Below, in pieces: positions 1 to 8,787 of a stretch of DNA of 64,000 nt (position 1 is its first letter; the number at the start of each line of letters is the position of its first letter). Below the pieces are notes generated by a model. The model had not been told where the DNA came from, searched no databases, and worked only from the letters and a program-made list of their open reading frames with translations. The stretch is from JAPYTK01 sp964401935 (GTDB taxonomy: Bacteria > Myxococcota_A > Polyangia > Polyangiales > Polyangiaceae): contig CAYOAL010000015.1 of NCBI GenBank assembly GCA_964401935.1, forward strand, positions 1-64,000. The letters run 5' to 3'. The position numbers and the translations under genes are program-made.

Positions 1-58
1 CTCCCACGCTGCGCTCGTGAGCAACCTCGAGCTCGGAGCCCCCGCCGGAGGCACCGCT

Positions 59-114
59 CTGCCGAGCCTCGCCGGACCGCGCCTCGAGGGGCCCCGCGAG
101 GCAATGTCGGTCGG
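59..114. repeat. dispersed palindromic intergenic repeat, copy 1
   Basis: This element begins 5 bp beyond the stop codon of the leftward lipoprotein gene. It matches a second element at 22892-22947, which sits just after the stop of vgrG. The core is an imperfect hairpin: arms 81-90 (GCCTCGAGGG) and 93-102 (CCCGCGAGGC, one mismatch) around a 2-nt loop, followed by the shared string GAGGCAATGTCGG. Weaker similarity extends left to about position 17. There is no T-tract, so it looks more like a REP-type element or RNA-end hairpin than a classical intrinsic terminator. Confidence 0.6.
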
Positions 115-118
115 ACCT

Positions 119-523
119 TCAGCGGAGCTTCTTTTCGGCCATGCACTTCTTCATGCCGTCCATGTCCTTGGCGGCGGCGACGCAGGTCTTCTCGTCGTCG
201 CTCATCTCGGCGCACATCTTGTTCCAGAGCTTGCGCTCGGCTTCCCCGGAGCCGGGGTTGAAGCTCGCGATGTTGTCGACGACCTTGTCGCAGCTCGGCG
301 CTGCCGCGGGGGCCGGCTTCTCGGCGTCGGCGGCGGGCTTCGTGGGCTCGTCGCCCTTGGGAGCCGCTTCCTTCTTCGCGCTCGACGCGCTGACCTCACC
401 GCTCGGCGCGTCCGTGCTTCCCCGATCACAAGCGACGAGGGCGAGGGCGAGCGTGGCAGTGGCAGCGACAGCGGCAGCGGAGCGGCGCGCGGCGGAGAGG
501 GTGAACAAACGGTGATGACGCAT
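119..523 (-). CDS. small Cys-containing lipoprotein, unknown function
   Basis: 134 residues. The N-terminus has two arginine/histidine-rich patches, a hydrophobic stretch and a lipobox ending in Cys32 (LVAC), so it is probably a lipoprotein. Residues 33-77 are a Lys/Glu/Pro/Ala-rich linker. The C-terminal 57 residues are a small helical, charged domain with four cysteines (about Cys78, Cys104, Cys114 and Cys127) that could form two disulfides. The ATG at 523 is preceded by an AGGA ribosome site about 8 nt upstream. I do not recognise a family. Proteins of this kind (short lipoprotein with a four-Cys helical tail) are common in myxobacterial genomes, but no role can be assigned. Confidence 0.8.
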   Translation of the reverse strand: MRHHRLFTLSAARRSAAAVAATATLALALVACDRGSTDAPSGEVSASSAKKEAAPKGDEPTKPAADAEKPAPAAAPSCDKVVDNIASFNPGSGEAERKLWNKMCAEMSDDEKTCVAAAKDMDGMKKCMAEKKLR

Positions 524-648
524 GGTGATGTCCTGTGGGTTGGGATCGGCGGAGCGCCGACGATGCTGGCTCGAGTCGCGACGAGCGGCTGGAGTCGATG
601 AGTACCGACGCGGCCGGCGGAGGGGTGTCGCGTTTTTTCTTTCGCGCC

Positions 649-1968
649 TCACGTTCGCCTTGGAAACGCGCGGCCCCACAGCGTGGCGAGGCCGTACACC
701 GCGAAGGGCGTGCCCAGCACCGAGGGGATGGCAAACAGGCAGTAGATCACGGTGGAACGGTAGGCCCAGCCCTTGGCGCGGAGCAGACCGAAGGCGTTGA
801 TCGGCGTCCAGAGGAGGCCCAGCGGCGCCCAGCCGATGAGGAACGCACCGACGAGCCAGGTAGCGAGGATGCTCGAGAGCACGTCGGCGGTGGCGCTCGC
901 CGGGGGCGCGGGGGTGGTGGGCTCGGGCGCGGAGAGGGCGGCGAGCATCAGCAGGTTGACGGCGACGTGGAAGGGCCACATCAAGAGCTGGAACACGCCG
1001 TTCAGCCGCCGCTGGCCCGCCTCGGTTCCCTCGCGCTCGGCCCGGATCCGATCGACGAGCTCGGACATGCTCGGCCACCGTGAGGCGGGCGACTCGGAGA
1101 GGCCGCGCTCGAGGAGCGGTTGGAGCCACGCGGGTGCTTTGTCGGTGACGGCGACGGCGCCGGCCGCGGGGTTCGGCCGCCCCTGTCGCCCCGCCCCGAC
1201 GGTGGTTCGCGAGCCGTGGAGCGCCTCGAAGAGCACGAGGCAGAACGCGTATTGGTCGGCGGCGGGCCCCACGTGCTCGCCTCGACGCTGCTCGGGTGCC
1301 ATGTACGCGAACGTGCCCGCCACCTCGCGCGCCTCTCCCATCGCGCGCACGCGGGTGCCGCTCAGCGCCAGACCAAAGTCGATGAGGGTGGGCACCCCGT
1401 CCTCCCCCACCAACACGTTGTCGGGCTTGATGTCGCGATGCACGAGCCCTGCTCGATGAACGGCCGCGAGGCCATCGCCGAGGGCGAGGAACACATCGAG
1501 CACCGCGGCCACGGTGCGCGGCGCGCGCTGCAACCACGCTCGCAGGGGCTCGCCGGCCACCCGCTCCATGGCCACGAAGTAGTGCCCCTCGTGCACGCCG
1601 GCGTCGAGCACCCTCACCACGTTGGGGTGGGCGAGCTGACCGAGCGCCTTGGCCTCCACCACCAGCCGCGCCCCCGCCTCTTCGGGAAGCTCGGGCCGCA
1701 AGAGCTTCACCGCGAGCGCGCGCTCCAGCGTGGGATCGAGCGCCTCGTACACCACCCCCATCCCGCCCATGCCCAGCGCCCGCACGAGCTGATAGCGCCC
1801 CACCGCGCCGAACGGCAGCTCCGAGCCGGCGTCGGCGCGAGCGGCCACCGCGAGGGAGTCTGCGCACAGGGCGCAGCCATCGACGTGGGCCTCGATGCGT
1901 TGGCGCTCGGCGTCGGTGACGACCCCGGCCATGAACGCAGCGAACGAGTTCGGGTCGGGGCAGGGCAT
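649..1968 (-). CDS. Ser/Thr protein kinase with N-terminal zinc-finger and C-terminal membrane domain
   Basis: 439 residues. The N-terminus carries an anti-sigma-like zinc-finger motif (H28-x3-C32-x2-C35). A Hanks-type kinase domain follows at about 59-320: Gly loop GMGGMG, Lys88, the catalytic HRDIKPDN with Asp179, D197FG, and an APEQ activation-segment end. The C-terminal roughly 90 residues hold two or three hydrophobic segments that should anchor it in the inner membrane. It is divergent from a sigma-factor gene 136 bp away. This pairing suggests the zinc-finger region could bind the sigma factor and link kinase activity to its release, but that is inferred from architecture and context. 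All kinase catalytic residues are present. Confidence 0.93.
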   Translation of the reverse strand: MPCPDPNSFAAFMAGVVTDAERQRIEAHVDGCALCADSLAVAARADAGSELPFGAVGRYQLVRALGMGGMGVVYEALDPTLERALAVKLLRPELPEEAGARLVVEAKALGQLAHPNVVRVLDAGVHEGHYFVAMERVAGEPLRAWLQRAPRTVAAVLDVFLALGDGLAAVHRAGLVHRDIKPDNVLVGEDGVPTLIDFGLALSGTRVRAMGEAREVAGTFAYMAPEQRRGEHVGPAADQYAFCLVLFEALHGSRTTVGAGRQGRPNPAAGAVAVTDKAPAWLQPLLERGLSESPASRWPSMSELVDRIRAEREGTEAGQRRLNGVFQLLMWPFHVAVNLLMLAALSAPEPTTPAPPASATADVLSSILATWLVGAFLIGWAPLGLLWTPINAFGLLRAKGWAYRSTVIYCLFAIPSVLGTPFAVYGLATLWGRAFPRRT

Positions 1969-2104
1969 CGCGCGCGGCGGCAGCCTCGGTGCAGACCCGC
2001 CGCGGTGGAAACATAGTGGGGTGAAGCGTCACGCGCGAGCCTGGACGCGTGTCGGTTCACGTGATTCGCTGGCCGGGTCGACCCACCGGCGACGGGCGCG
2101 AGCC

Positions 2105-2998
2105 ATGACCACCCCATCCGTCCTCTTCCAGGCCTTCGCGGCGGCCCTCGAGGGCGCTGGCCATGCCGTGCCCGCCGGTGACACCGCAGCGCTCGACGAG
2201 GCGCTCCTCGCGGTGGTCGCCGCGGCGGGGGCAGCCTCTCCCAAGCTCGCGTTCGCGCCCGAGGCCTTCGCCGCGCACCTCGCCCGGCGCCGGCCCGCGG
2301 GCATGCCCCTGACGCAGTTTCTCCACGTGGCGAGCGCGGCCGATCTCCTGCTCGCGTTCTGTTGCGGCCACGGTGACGCCGAAGCCATCCGCCTCTTCGA
2401 CGCCCGCTTCGACGGCGATCTGCGCATGGTGTACGCGCAGGGTCGTGGTCACAAGCCGCCTTTCGACGAGTATGCCCAGGTGCTGCGCTCGAAGCTGATG
2501 ACCGGCGAGCAGCCACGCATCTTGGCCTACGCGGGCGTGGGGGAGCTCAAGAACTGGGTGCGCGTGACCGCCTCGCGGGTGCTCGTGGATCTGCAGCGCG
2601 CGGCCTCCGACGCCCAGCCCCTCCACGAGGAGGCGGTGCTCGCGGTGCCGTCGCCCGACGACGACCCGGAGATCGACTACCTCAAGCGCCTCTATCGCGC
2701 CGAGATGCGCGAGGCGTTCGAGGCCGCGGTGAACGTGCTCTCCCCCGAGGAGCGCAACTGCCTGCGCGACTACTACGCGCGAGGGCTCAGCGTGGACGAG
2801 CTCGCGGCAGCCCGTGGCATCCACCGCGCGACCGCCGCGCGACGCGTGGCCGCGGCCCGGAGCGCCGTGCTCAAGCACACCCGCCAGCTCCTCATGCAGC
2901 GCACGCAGCTGAGCCGCGACGAGCTCGAGAGCGTGGTGCGCCTCATCGAGAGCCAGCTCTACGTCACCGTGGAGCGGGTCTTCGCCGTGGACGCGTGA
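2105..2998 (+). CDS. RNA polymerase sigma-70-like factor (TIGR03001/gmx1-like)
   Basis: 297 residues, starting at the ATG of MTTPSVLF; upstream in-frame sequence is non-coding in character. The central part (about 75-160) resembles sigma region 2. The C-terminal part has a clear region-4 helix-turn-helix at about 200-250 (LSPEERNCLRDYY...GLSVDELAAARGIHRATAARR). Length and the divergent zinc-finger kinase neighbour fit the myxobacterial sigma-factor group modelled as TIGR03001, which I recall only by its general features. It probably recruits RNA polymerase to a dedicated regulon under control of the kinase at 649-1968. A link to the adjacent carotenoid genes is possible but not shown by the sequence. 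Confidence 0.85.
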   Translation: MTTPSVLFQAFAAALEGAGHAVPAGDTAALDEALLAVVAAAGAASPKLAFAPEAFAAHLARRRPAGMPLTQFLHVASAADLLLAFCCGHGDAEAIRLFDARFDGDLRMVYAQGRGHKPPFDEYAQVLRSKLMTGEQPRILAYAGVGELKNWVRVTASRVLVDLQRAASDAQPLHEEAVLAVPSPDDDPEIDYLKRLYRAEMREAFEAAVNVLSPEERNCLRDYYARGLSVDELAAARGIHRATAARRVAAARSAVLKHTRQLLMQRTQLSRDELESVVRLIESQLYVTVERVFAVDA

Positions 2999-3106
2999 CG
3001 CGAGCGCGCTCCAGCCGACGACAACGCGCGCCGCGGCGACGGGGGCGCGGCTCGGGAGGCGCGGCTCTGGCGGGGCCCGCGGATCGTCGCTGCGGAGGTC
3101 GCGACG

Positions 3107-4006
3107 CTAGCGTGACAAGAGCTCGAGCGCTCGGAAGTCGCGGAGGAAATCGACGCCGTTGACGGGGGTGTTGTCGAGCTGGGGGAGCCCCGAGCCGCCG
3201 ATCGCGATGCGGGTGGTGGCGGGCGCGGTAGCGCGGAGCTCGCGAGCATAGGCCAGCACGTCGCGCAGATCGGTGGGCATGATCACGCTGATGCAGAGCC
3301 ACGCGGGGTGATGCTCGGCGGCGAAGCGACCGATGTCGCGGAGCGGGGTGTTGGCCCCGAGGTAGGTGACGCGGCAGCCGTTCACCGCGAGGAGCACCGA
3401 GAGCCCGAGCACGCCGATCTCGTGGCGGTCGTCGGGGAAGGTGGTGCACGCGACGTGGGTGCCGTGCTCCGGTCCGCAGCCGAGCCCCATCAACATCGCG
3501 GTGAGCTGCTCGCGCACGAAGGCCGAGGCGAAGTGCTCCTGAGCCACCGAGACGTCGCCGCGCTCCCAGGCGTCGCCCACCGCGCGCAGGAGAGGGAAGT
3601 GGACGTGCTCGATGGCGACGGCGTGCGCCACCCCTGTGAGGCGCTGCACCAGCTGATCGGCGCGCGTGCGATCGAAGCGGAGGAGCGCCTTCTGGAGCTC
3701 GCTGCGCAGGACTTGGAACGCGTCGGCGTCGGGCTCGGCGGGCGCCAAGAGCGGCGTGACCGGTGCCTCGCGGTTCACGAGCCCCACCGCCTCGCTGATG
3801 CGCAGGCCGTCGGCGAGCGCGCTCTTGATCTGGGTGAGGACCGCGATGTCGCGATCGCTGTAGAGGCGATAGCCGTTGGGCTGGCGCTCCGGGTTGAGGA
3901 TGCCGTAGCGGCGCTCCCAGGCCACGAGCGTGTTCTTTGGGATCCCCGTCAGCTCCGAGACCGTCTTGATCTGGTAGCCCGGCTTGGCGTCACCATTCGA
4001 TGGCAT
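3107..4006 (-). CDS. carH: CarH-type B12-dependent photoreceptor repressor (MerR family)
   Basis: 299 residues from the ATG at 4006, which overlaps the crtB stop by 17 bp; earlier in-frame ATGs lie inside crtB. The MerR-type DNA-binding domain occupies about 11-80. The cobalamin-binding half follows. The W-x9-EH motif that covers the adenosyl group is W147...E157-H158. The lower cobalt ligand is H195 in DRHEIG (DxHxxG). In Thermus CarH the protein is a DNA-bound tetramer in the dark with adenosylcobalamin, and light breaks the bond and frees the operator. The residue after W147 is Glu148, where Thermus CarH has His132, the ligand formed after light exposure. It is the last gene of the operon it probably represses. 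Confidence 0.93.
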   Translation of the reverse strand: MPSNGDAKPGYQIKTVSELTGIPKNTLVAWERRYGILNPERQPNGYRLYSDRDIAVLTQIKSALADGLRISEAVGLVNREAPVTPLLAPAEPDADAFQVLRSELQKALLRFDRTRADQLVQRLTGVAHAVAIEHVHFPLLRAVGDAWERGDVSVAQEHFASAFVREQLTAMLMGLGCGPEHGTHVACTTFPDDRHEIGVLGLSVLLAVNGCRVTYLGANTPLRDIGRFAAEHHPAWLCISVIMPTDLRDVLAYARELRATAPATTRIAIGGSGLPQLDNTPVNGVDFLRDFRALELLSR

Positions 4007-4910
4007 GGCTGGTAGCCCCGAGGTGTGCATGCAACGCCGCATGGTGCGGGCGCAGAAAGCGCGGCGCAATGCTCAGCAACGGCAAGGTGACGAGCGCGCG
4101 CAGCACCCACCCGAGCTTCTCCCACGCCGGCACCACGGTGCGCCCGCGGAGGGCGTCTGCCCCCGTGCGCAACAGGCGCCGGCCGATGGCCCGGTAGAGG
4201 CGGCTCGCCACGACGATCGCGAGTCGCGTCCGCAGCGGGATGTAGCGCAGACCGGCGTCGGCGCTCTCATAGTAGCGCTCGGCGAGCTCGAGCAGCTCGC
4301 GCACCACGCGCGCCACCGCCCGACGATCGGCGGAGCCGGCGAGCACCGCGCGCTGGCTCTCGCCCGCCGCCGCGAGTCGCGCCGCGGGCAGGTACACCCG
4401 GCCCATGGCTGCGTCTTCGAGCACGTCGCGGCAAATGTTGGTGAGCTGCATGGCGATGCCCAGATCGATCGCGTGAGGGAAGGCTCGCCGGTCGCGCACG
4501 CCGAGGACACCGCACATCATCAAGCCCACCGTGCCCGCCACGAGGTAGCAGTAGCGGAGGAGCTCGGCGTCGTTGGCCACGCGCACCCGACCGAGATCGC
4601 TCCGCGCCCCCTCGAGGAGCTCGAAGGGCGCGTGACGCGGCACGTCGCCTCGCTCGACGAGACGACGCACGGCGCCGGCCACGGAGGCGTCGTCGTCGCG
4701 CGTACGGAGCTCGTCTTCGATGCGGCGGAGCGCCGCCGCTGCCTCCGCGCGATCGGCGCTCTCGTCGACCGCGTCGTCCACGGCGCGACAGAAGGCGTAG
4801 AGCACGGCCGCCTCGTCGTGGCGGCCGCCAGGAAGAAAGGCGGCCGCCCAACGAAACGAGCGCGCGCGCTCGGCGAGCACCTCACGACTCCTCAGCGCGA
4901 GCTGGCTCAT
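3990..4910 (-). CDS. crtB: phytoene synthase
   Basis: 306 residues, the usual length for the squalene/phytoene synthase family. It condenses two geranylgeranyl diphosphates head to head into phytoene. Both Mg-diphosphate binding motifs are present: AVDDAVDES at 44-52 and NICRDVLED at 158-166, the latter followed by GRVYLP. The start ATG overlaps the crtI stop (ATGA), so translation is probably coupled. It is the fourth gene in the leftward carotenoid operon crtL-crtE-crtI-crtB-carH. No anomalies seen. Confidence 0.97.
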   Translation of the reverse strand: MSQLALRSREVLAERARSFRWAAAFLPGGRHDEAAVLYAFCRAVDDAVDESADRAEAAAALRRIEDELRTRDDDASVAGAVRRLVERGDVPRHAPFELLEGARSDLGRVRVANDAELLRYCYLVAGTVGLMMCGVLGVRDRRAFPHAIDLGIAMQLTNICRDVLEDAAMGRVYLPAARLAAAGESQRAVLAGSADRRAVARVVRELLELAERYYESADAGLRYIPLRTRLAIVVASRLYRAIGRRLLRTGADALRGRTVVPAWEKLGWVLRALVTLPLLSIAPRFLRPHHAALHAHLGATSHAIEW

Positions 4911-6430
4911 CCCGCGCGTCTCCTCGTGTTCGCCGGCAGCGCCACCGGGTGCTCGGCGGCGGGGAAGACGCGCTCGAGCACCTTGGCCGACGAGAGCACC
5001 CCAGGCACCCCGGCGCCGGGGTGGGTGCCGGCTCCCACGAAGTAGAGGCCCTTCACGTCTTCCGATTCGTTGTGGTAGCGGAAGTAGGCCGACTGGCGCA
5101 GCACCGGCTCGGGCCCGAAGGCAGCCCCCGCGTAGGAGCGCTGAGCCACCTCGAAGTAGCGCGGATCGACCGAGAACTTGGTGACCAGGTTCTCGGACAG
5201 GCCGGGGAGGTGCTCCTCCTCGAGGAAGCCGAGGATGCGGTCGAGGTAGGTGTCGGCCACCCGAGACCAGTCGATGCCGCTCAGCTGGTTGGGCACCGGC
5301 GACAGCACGTAGAAGCTCTCGCAGCCGGGCGGCGCGAGCGTCGGATCGGTGCGCGTCGGCGCGTGGAGGTAGAGCGAGAAGTCTTCGGCGAGGAGCTTCC
5401 GCTCGAAGATGTCCTCGAGGAGCTCACGATAGCGGGGCCCGAGGATGATGCTGTGGTGCGCGAGCTCGGGGTAGGTCTTCCTCGTGCCGAAGTACCCCAC
5501 GAACAAGCTCATCGAGTGGCGCTTGTTCGCGATGGAGCGATCGGTGTGCTTGCGGCGGTGCTCGGCCCCGATCAGGCGGCTGTACACCATCGACGGATCC
5601 GCGTTGGAGACCACGTGGCGCGTCTTGATCACCTTGCCGCTCTGGAGCAGCACCCCCTTCACCGCGCCCCGCTCGTCCACCTCGATCCGCTCCACCGGGC
5701 TCTTGAGGTGGATGGGCACGCCGAGCTCCTCGAGCAGCGCGACCAGACCGGCCACGATGGCGGCGGTGCCTCCCTTCGCGAAGTGCACGCCCCACTTGCG
5801 CTCGAGCCAGTGAATCAAGAGATAGATGGCGGGGGTTCGGAAGGGGTTTCCCCCCACGAGCAGCGGCTGAAACGTAAACACCTGGCGCAGACGCTCGTCG
5901 CGGAGGTAGCTCGAGACCAGGCCGTGCACGGTGCGGTAGCTCGAGAGCTTCACCATGTCGGGGATGATGCGGAGCATGTCGGACAGGCGCGAGAAGGGGG
6001 CGTCGGCGAGCTGGGTGTAGCCCACGTCGAAGATGCGCCGCGAGTGTTCGGCCATGCGGAGGTAGCCGTCGACGTCGCGCGGCTCGAAGGCGCGGATCTG
6101 CTCCAAGAGCCGCTCCTCGTCGCCCACGTAGTCGAAGCGGCTCCCCTCGGGGAACACCACCCGATAGAACGGGTCGACGGGCACCATCTCGAAGTAGTCG
6201 CGGTAGTCGCGACCGGCGGCCGCGAACACCTCCTCGAGGAGATAGGGCGCGGTGATCACCGTGGGGCCAGCGTCGAAGGTGAAGCCCTCGTCGCGGAAGA
6301 CGCGAGCGCGCCCGCCTGGTTGATCGGCGGCCTCGAGCACGATCACCTCGTGACCCATGGCGCGCAGGCGCACAGCGGCCGCGAGGCCACCAAATCCAGA
6401 TCCGATGACGACGACGGGTTGTTCTTTCAC
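4907..6430 (-). CDS. crtI: phytoene desaturase (CrtI type)
   Basis: 507 residues from a GTG start at 6430 that overlaps the crtE stop as GTGA. The N-terminal Rossmann FAD site is VVVIGSGFGGLAAAVRLRA at about 6-24, followed by EAADQPGGRA. The C-terminus has the typical carotenoid-desaturase end (YFVGAGTHPGAGVPGVLSSA). It introduces the double bonds converting phytoene to lycopene or neurosporene. It ends in an ATGA overlap with crtB. A second desaturase at 11847-13343 lies in the divergent operon with crtC, so this copy is the better candidate for the early desaturation steps. Confidence 0.96.
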   Translation of the reverse strand: MKEQPVVVIGSGFGGLAAAVRLRAMGHEVIVLEAADQPGGRARVFRDEGFTFDAGPTVITAPYLLEEVFAAAGRDYRDYFEMVPVDPFYRVVFPEGSRFDYVGDEERLLEQIRAFEPRDVDGYLRMAEHSRRIFDVGYTQLADAPFSRLSDMLRIIPDMVKLSSYRTVHGLVSSYLRDERLRQVFTFQPLLVGGNPFRTPAIYLLIHWLERKWGVHFAKGGTAAIVAGLVALLEELGVPIHLKSPVERIEVDERGAVKGVLLQSGKVIKTRHVVSNADPSMVYSRLIGAEHRRKHTDRSIANKRHSMSLFVGYFGTRKTYPELAHHSIILGPRYRELLEDIFERKLLAEDFSLYLHAPTRTDPTLAPPGCESFYVLSPVPNQLSGIDWSRVADTYLDRILGFLEEEHLPGLSENLVTKFSVDPRYFEVAQRSYAGAAFGPEPVLRQSAYFRYHNESEDVKGLYFVGAGTHPGAGVPGVLSSAKVLERVFPAAEHPVALPANTRRRAG

Positions 6431-7503
6431 TGAGCGGCTCCTCGTTCGGCTTGTGCAGCCAGGGCGTGACAATGGTGGATGGGTAGGGTGGCGAGCTCGA
6501 CGAGGTGCTTGGCCACGCTGCGGAGGGCGGGCACTTCGGCGAGAGCAGAGTTGTGGAGGGTGCTCCTGGCGATCCGCTCGATGCGCTCGAGGGTGTCGCC
6601 GAGGGCACCCGACTCGATGAAGGCGTCGATGGCGCGGAGCACGTCGCGCTCCCGCGTGTGCTCGCGCGGCGTGGCGAGGAGGCTCGTGAGCCACGCGTGG
6701 TCGTGGGGCCAGCGCTCGAGGTGGGCCACCACGAGGGCGCTCACCTTGCCCTCGTAGAGATCGCTGCCGCACTTCTCGCGCCCCTTGTCCCCGTAGAGAT
6801 CGAGCACGTCGTCCTGCAGCTGAAACAACACCCCGAGCTCGACGAAGGCGTCCCCGAGGCGGCGCGCCTGACCGAGGGAGCGGCCGGCGAGGAGCGCCGC
6901 GCCGTACACCGGGAGGCCGAGGAGCGCCCCCGTCTTGCCCGCCACCGCCGCCCGGTACGAGCCCCAGCCGAGCGCCTCGTGGCGCATCAGGTCGATCTCG
7001 TTCACCTGACCGGAGACGGTGCGAATCGCGTGCTCAGCGATGGCGCGCGAGAGCTCGGCGCCGAGCGCGCTCGGGATCCGCCCCACCGCGAGGTAGGGCA
7101 GCATCAGCATCAGATCGCCGGCGTTCATGGCCTGGGCCACCCCGTGCCGGCTCCACAGCGTGGCGCGACCGCGACGAGAGGTGTCGCCGTCCTGGATGTC
7201 ATCGTGGATCAGCGTCGCGTTGTGGAGCAGCTCTACCGCCGCCGCCCACAGCACCGCGTCGCCGAGGGCGCCTCCCATCGCCGCGGTGGCGGCGAGGGCG
7301 AGGCGAGCGCGCAGCCGCTTGCCGCCCGTGGCGAGATGCTCGTGCACCATCGCCGTCGCGAGCCCCCCACCGGCGACGCCCGCGAGCTCGTGCATCACGT
7401 CCTCCACGCGATCGAGGCCCGGGGGCGCCACCAGATCCGCCTCGAGGGTGGAGGACACCAGCTCGAGGCGCGGGGCGCGCACGCTGTCGGGGGCCGCGCT
7501 CAC
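6427..7503 (-). CDS. crtE: geranylgeranyl diphosphate synthase (polyprenyl synthetase)
   Basis: 358 residues from a GTG start at 7503 overlapping the crtL stop (GTGA); the open frame further upstream is antisense to crtL. It is a trans-prenyltransferase with first aspartate motif DDIQD at 101-105 and second motif DDVLD at 231-235, plus the AGKTGALLGLP segment at about 188. It elongates farnesyl or shorter diphosphates to GGPP, the carotenoid precursor. Position directly before crtI and crtB supports the C20 product. Chain length cannot be read with certainty from the sequence. Confidence 0.95.
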   Translation of the reverse strand: MSAAPDSVRAPRLELVSSTLEADLVAPPGLDRVEDVMHELAGVAGGGLATAMVHEHLATGGKRLRARLALAATAAMGGALGDAVLWAAAVELLHNATLIHDDIQDGDTSRRGRATLWSRHGVAQAMNAGDLMLMLPYLAVGRIPSALGAELSRAIAEHAIRTVSGQVNEIDLMRHEALGWGSYRAAVAGKTGALLGLPVYGAALLAGRSLGQARRLGDAFVELGVLFQLQDDVLDLYGDKGREKCGSDLYEGKVSALVVAHLERWPHDHAWLTSLLATPREHTRERDVLRAIDAFIESGALGDTLERIERIARSTLHNSALAEVPALRSVAKHLVELATLPIHHCHALAAQAERGAAQ

Positions 7504-8747
7504 GCCACACCTCCCGGCAAGAGCGCGCGCCAGAGCGGTCGCCCTGCCGGTCTCGCGCTCGCCCCGAGGAGGGTCCAGCGGAGCTCGCTGTCGGCGTTGA
7601 CGAACACGCGCGCCATCGCCGAGGTGATCGCGGCGGGCGAGAGCGTGCCCGACATGTAACCGCTCCACGTCGCGGGCGGCAGCTCGAAGAACGCGCCCAT
7701 GAACGAGCGCAGCTGCGCGGCGTCGTAGTCGCAGAGCACCTCCATGCCGAAGGTGTAGAGCTCCCACGCCCGACGGCTCGCGCTCGGCCACATCACGCGG
7801 TAGGCGCGACGCGCCGCGGCGGCGGGGCCCTCTGCCCCGAGCCCAGCGACGATGGCCGCCGCCGTGGGAGCGGCGAGGCGCAGCGCGCGCCCGACCTGGT
7901 AGCCCGTGGCGGGGTGCACGAACGCGCCCGCGGCGCCGAAGGCGACGGTGCGCTGGTCGCCGAGCGGGATCCCCTCCCCCATCGGGATCACACACACCTC
8001 GCGCTCGAGCACCTCGAGCACCTCGAGCCCCATCCGCGCGATGCGCGCGTGGAGCTTGGCGCGCAAGACGCTCTGGGAGAGCGGTGGCCGACCGGCGAGG
8101 CAGGTCTCCTCCACGAACACGCGGTCGGGCGCGAGCGGGAGGGCATAGAGGAACGTGGGCGGCGCGCCGTCGCCGCGGAAGTCCATCAGCGGCATCTCGT
8201 CGGCCGCGAACCAGTGCCGGCGCACGCGCACGAGCTCGCCGTAGGCCGCCTGAAACGCGGGACGGCGGGGTGGGCGCCGAACGAGACCGCTCTGGCTGCC
8301 GGTCGCGTCGACAACGAGCGCCGCCGGCAGGGTGGTCCCGTCGCGCAGCGTCACACGACTCCCCGTGTCGTGGTGCTCCACCTCACGCGCCGCACCGACC
8401 ACCACGCGCGCGCCCTGCTGCTCGAGGAGCTCGAAGAAGTGCGCTTGAACCAGATCGTTGTCGAGCAGACCGTAGGCCCGCTCGAGCACCACCCGTCGCG
8501 ACGGATCGAGCTGCACGAAGGGGCGGCGCCACACGTGGCGCACACAGGCCGCGACGTGGAGCGGGCCCAGATCGTCGAGCCACACCCCATAGTTGGGACG
8601 CCACGCGGCGCCGGGCTCGGGCGCGACGCAGGTGACGCGCACCCCGCGAGCACCGAGCTCGGTCGCGAGCGCGAGACCCGCAGGCCCCGCGCCGAGCACC
8701 ACCACGTCCCCGTCGCGACCCGCTGCATTCCCTGTGCAAAACATCAT
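7500..8747 (-). CDS. crtL: lycopene cyclase, plant/cyanobacterial CrtL type
   Basis: 415 residues. The FAD Rossmann motif VVVLGAGPAGLALA is at about 15-28. Hallmarks of the CrtL branch follow: PNYGVWLDDL at 51-60, FLYALPLAPDRVFVEET in the middle, and FGAAGAFVHPATGYQV towards the C-terminus. The enzyme closes one or both ends of lycopene into a beta (or epsilon) ring. The divergent crtC-crtD genes modify an open end, which suggests mono-cyclisation. ATG codons at 8747 and 8744 are both possible starts. The predicted transcript begins only about 10 nt upstream, with AGG as ribosome site. Myxococcus xanthus is known to use a heterodimeric CrtYc/CrtYd cyclase instead. Confidence 0.92.
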   Translation of the reverse strand: MMFCTGNAAGRDGDVVVLGAGPAGLALATELGARGVRVTCVAPEPGAAWRPNYGVWLDDLGPLHVAACVRHVWRRPFVQLDPSRRVVLERAYGLLDNDLVQAHFFELLEQQGARVVVGAAREVEHHDTGSRVTLRDGTTLPAALVVDATGSQSGLVRRPPRRPAFQAAYGELVRVRRHWFAADEMPLMDFRGDGAPPTFLYALPLAPDRVFVEETCLAGRPPLSQSVLRAKLHARIARMGLEVLEVLEREVCVIPMGEGIPLGDQRTVAFGAAGAFVHPATGYQVGRALRLAAPTAAAIVAGLGAEGPAAAARRAYRVMWPSASRRAWELYTFGMEVLCDYDAAQLRSFMGAFFELPPATWSGYMSGTLSPAAITSAMARVFVNADSELRWTLLGASARPAGRPLWRALLPGGVA

Positions 8748-8758
8748 GCAATAACCTA

Positions 8759-8787
8759 TTGCAAACTCTACGCACGATGCATATAGT
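8759..8787 (+). promoter_or_regulatory. sigma70-type promoter for the rightward carotenoid operon
   Basis: The -35 element TTGCAA (8759-8764) and the -10 element TATAGT (8782-8787) are separated by 17 bp, predicting transcription from about 8794 and a 50-nt leader before crtC at 8844. The -35 lies inside the left arm of the inverted repeat and the -10 ends inside the right arm, so repressor binding would block it. Confidence 0.65.

Noticed and set aside
4007..4069. earlier start codons for carH
   Set aside because: The added residues lie fully inside crtB in another frame and have no relation to the CarH family N-terminus; the ATG at 4006 has an upstream GGGG.
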